Below, piece after piece: positions 21,815 through 23,576 of a stretch of 23,576 nucleotides of DNA. Position 1 is the first letter of the stretch; the number at the start of each line of letters is the position of its first letter. Source of the stretch: Lachnospiraceae bacterium UBA7784 (GTDB lineage: Bacteria > Bacillota > Clostridia > Lachnospirales > Lachnospiraceae); NCBI GenBank assembly GCA_002480925.1, contig DLDA01000014.1, forward strand, positions 2,263 to 25,838, written 5' to 3'. Under the pieces are notes generated by a model that worked only from the letters and a program-made list of their open reading frames with translations, searched no databases and was not told the DNA's origin. A program made the translations under genes and the position numbers.

Positions 21815-22066
21815 CTATATATTATTCCCATTTCTTATGTCATGATCAGAATGTTTTTCTAACCATGCTTTTTCAACATTGTCAAAATCAATATGTAATG
21901 CATTACAGTATGACTTAAGCCTTTTCATGGTTGATACATTAGGGATCATTTTACCCGTTTCCCAACGGTTTACTGTTGAAAACGATACTCCAATGCGTTC
22001 AGCAAACTCCATTTGAGTATAGAGTCCTTTTTTTCTTATAAGTATAATCTCATCTGATAGATTCAT
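21815..22066 (-). CDS. XRE-family HTH regulator of methylase side
   Basis: An 83-residue single-domain helix-turn-helix protein. The HTH spans about residues 4-60 (IILIRKKGLYTQMEFAERIG, then VSFSTVNRWETGKMIPN). It lies upstream of the methyltransferase on the same strand with about 108 bases between. I favour the ATG at 22066 because a perfect promoter places transcription start near 22088, downstream of the first in-frame ATG (22093). The ribosome binding site AAGGA is then a rather long 12 bases away, so the start is uncertain. It likely acts as a restriction controller or repressor. Confidence 0.75.
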   Translation of the reverse strand: MNLSDEIILIRKKGLYTQMEFAERIGVSFSTVNRWETGKMIPNVSTMKRLKSYCNALHIDFDNVEKAWLEKHSDHDIRNGNNI

Positions 22067-22094
22067 AGCGTTATATCGTCCTTTTCTAGGCATT

Positions 22095-22123
22095 ATTATA
22101 GCAAAAATATAGCTTTTTTACAA
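22095..22123 (-). promoter_or_regulatory. Promoter of XRE regulator gene
   Basis: Minus-strand TTGTAA (22123-22118) and TATAAT (22100-22095) with a 17-base spacer. It is the best promoter in the island and decides the start codon choice for the regulator. Confidence 0.75.
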
Positions 22124-22220
22124 TATGATTTATAAAAATATGGAATCATTTTTCCATGTGGATAAAGTCCTTTCATTGACAGATACATATCTAAAGAACA
22201 AGTATTTTTATTAGATATCA

Positions 22221-23576
22221 TCATATCATCCCCAGAAACAAGCTCACAAACCCAAGCAGCATGTTATGAGGGTTGTTGAGCTGGGACTGGAGGAAGTAAC
22301 CGCACAAGCCATAGAAGAAGACCGATGCCCTTCTGCCCTGGAGCGTCCTTACCAGGCAGGCCGTGACAAGCGAGATATAGGCTGCCTCGGTTACAAGGCC
22401 GCCGCAGACTAAGTGCTGCAGAAGTGAGCAATGACAGTTCGCGACAGTCCTGCCTCCTACCGTAAGTCCTGATGTGAAATCACCGAACCTGTCAGCTCCT
22501 GTGCCTATGAGCTTCCTTACAGGGCCTCCCTCTGAAAATACCATAAGTGCCCTTTTCCAGATCCGTATCCGGCCATTTCCCAGGTTTTCTGATCTGGCAA
22601 ACCCTGTCAGAAATATGGTCAGGGCTGTCACAAGGATAGCAGCGACCATTATATATGCCCAAGGCCGTGGAAACTTCTTTTCGTTGAAGCGTTTCCTTAT
22701 AAGAAGCTCTGCAAGGACCGTAATAATAAAGACAATAAGGGCTATCCTGTATCTGTCCAGCATGAAAGAGATCTGCTTCTGAATAGGGAAGGCATCTGAT
22801 GAGACTTTCTGGATCATCTCTGAAAAAAGGACCGAAGCAGATATAGTCATCATGATCTCATTTACCTGCCTCAGAAGTAGTTCTTTTTCCATCAGAAGTA
22901 TGGCAATAAGCCCTCCGAATAATCCTATAAAGCCGCTGTCTACTCCTGCAAATGATAATCCGCTGACAGCTGCAAAAAGTCCTGCAAGATAAACTGCTTT
23001 CCGGGTCCTTAGGAAGGAAGCGGCATATAACGGCGCGAAAAGACTCACTATGCCGGCAAAGGCATCCACATTTCCTGCTGTGGAGATGTAGTTGAACCTT
23101 TCCTCGGCCAGAAGCTCCTTATGGAGTGAAAAAACATCAAGCCCTGCCCCGTGCAGAACTGCTATTATAAAGAACGGAAGTCCTCCGACCAGGATCAGGC
23201 CAGCCACCCGATCAGGTGAAGGAGACAGCCATCTTATCTCAAGACATAGGATAAAGCCGGCCAGATATGCCAGAGCTCCTACATTCCACCCATCTCCTCC
23301 GCTCATGGCTGCTCCTATATCTTCCGACAGAAGGGCAGACAAGAGATATGCCAGGGCAAATATCAGATAGCAGGAAACCACCCCTCCCGTATACTCCCGC
23401 ACGATCCTCACTCCCTTTATCCTGCTTATGAGCACATATACTGCAAAAACAGCTGTAATGATAATAAAAGCCAGATAGAAAGCCCTGGTCTTGGCAAGGA
23501 TCGTATCGAAGTAACCCTTGTGAAGGTAGTAGAGGGGGAGGAAGAAGAGGAGGTACGAGGTGCGAGGTCCGAGGTC
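22221..23576 (-). CDS. O-antigen ligase/polymerase-like membrane protein (partial)
   Basis: Multi-span membrane protein of the O-antigen ligase (Wzy_C) type, involved in joining or extending surface polysaccharide on a lipid carrier. The frame is open from the window's right edge to the stop at 22221, so the start lies outside. A GTG at 23435 is internal: upstream codons give YLLFFLPLYYLHKGYFDT and another span, typical of the N-terminus of this family. About 11-12 hydrophobic segments are visible. The family loop near the C-terminus reads RIRIWKRALMVFSEGGPVRK then IGTGADRFGD, followed by HCSLLQHLVCGG. The first visible codons lie in a GAGGTNN heptad tract. Host-like codon use, unlike the adjacent island. 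Confidence 0.85.
   Translation of the reverse strand, partial: DLGPRTSYLLFFLPLYYLHKGYFDTILAKTRAFYLAFIIITAVFAVYVLISRIKGVRIVREYTGGVVSCYLIFALAYLLSALLSEDIGAAMSGGDGWNVGALAYLAGFILCLEIRWLSPSPDRVAGLILVGGLPFFIIAVLHGAGLDVFSLHKELLAEERFNYISTAGNVDAFAGIVSLFAPLYAASFLRTRKAVYLAGLFAAVSGLSFAGVDSGFIGLFGGLIAILLMEKELLLRQVNEIMMTISASVLFSEMIQKVSSDAFPIQKQISFMLDRYRIALIVFIITVLAELLIRKRFNEKKFPRPWAYIMVAAILVTALTIFLTGFARSENLGNGRIRIWKRALMVFSEGGPVRKLIGTGADRFGDFTSGLTVGGRTVANCHCSLLQHLVCGGLVTEAAYISLVTACLVRTLQGRRASVFFYGLCGYFLQSQLNNPHNMLLGFVSLFLGMI
23550..23576. repeat. Heptad repeat tract at window end (GAGGTNC)
   Basis: GAGGTAC, GAGGTGC, GAGGTCC and the start of a fourth unit, GAGGTC, lie head to tail and run out of the window. 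The 7-base period and GAGGT core match the tract at 11656-11722. Here the tract is inside an open reading frame on the minus strand. Confidence 0.8.

Noticed and set aside
23433..23435. GTG as the true start of the ligase-like gene
   Set aside because: The frame stays open upstream to the window edge and encodes a family-typical first membrane segment.

Overview
The window reads as a chromosomal piece of a motile, anaerobic Lachnospiraceae-type Firmicute (Clostridia). The evidence is AGGAGG-like ribosome binding sites, TTGACA/TATAAT promoters with 17-base spacers, clostridial-style flagellin ends, a sucrose PTS operon, a type A RNase P RNA, and gene families typical of that group. No rRNA, tRNA, CRISPR array, transposase or phage gene was seen. 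Both window ends cut a gene: a flagellin on the left and an O-antigen-ligase-like membrane protein on the right.

Layout. 1-1214: 3' part of a flagellin gene and its terminator. 1215-1618: poorly occupied, with a possible frameshifted small membrane gene. 1619-2440: aldo/keto reductase (minus). 2656-5555: four-gene pantothenate operon (DUF2520-type oxidoreductase, panB, panC, panD) with overlapping or nearly touching genes. 5561-5948: a gene-free stretch carrying a consensus minus-strand promoter and a strong terminator about 350 bases apart, which I read as an unidentified non-coding RNA. 6017-9885: compact minus-strand operon yunC, diacylglycerol/undecaprenol kinase, phasin-like protein, UbiB/AarF kinase-like protein, truA, small membrane protein.

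9995-15640: sucrose utilisation locus. A LacI-type repressor (plus) faces a PTS EIIBCA transporter and a GH32 sucrose-6-phosphate hydrolase (minus). The same 14-base operator lies at the repressor's own promoter and in the transporter leader, where a second, perfectly palindromic copy also occurs. Between repressor and hydrolase lie a decayed kinase-like gene, a 7-base-period repeat tract and rnpB (RNase P RNA). 15693-18292: polar amino-acid ABC transporter operon (lipoprotein, permease, ATPase, small acidic protein) with a consensus promoter and terminator.

18294-22123: AT-rich island with a Type II restriction-modification system: a double-HTH regulator translationally coupled to an MvaI/BcnI-like endonuclease, a convergent C5-cytosine methyltransferase and a second XRE regulator. 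A truncated gene tail sits at its left edge. 22221-23576: O-antigen ligase/polymerase-like protein whose open frame runs into another GAGGTNN heptad tract at the window end.

Most notable items: the candidate non-coding RNA near 5561-5914, the GAGGTNN heptad tracts at two places (one inside a surface-polysaccharide gene frame), the operator and leader-hairpin arrangement of the sucrose operon, and the restriction island with its regulators and boundary relic. All coordinates and motifs were read by eye; family names come from recognition of motifs, not from database searches.
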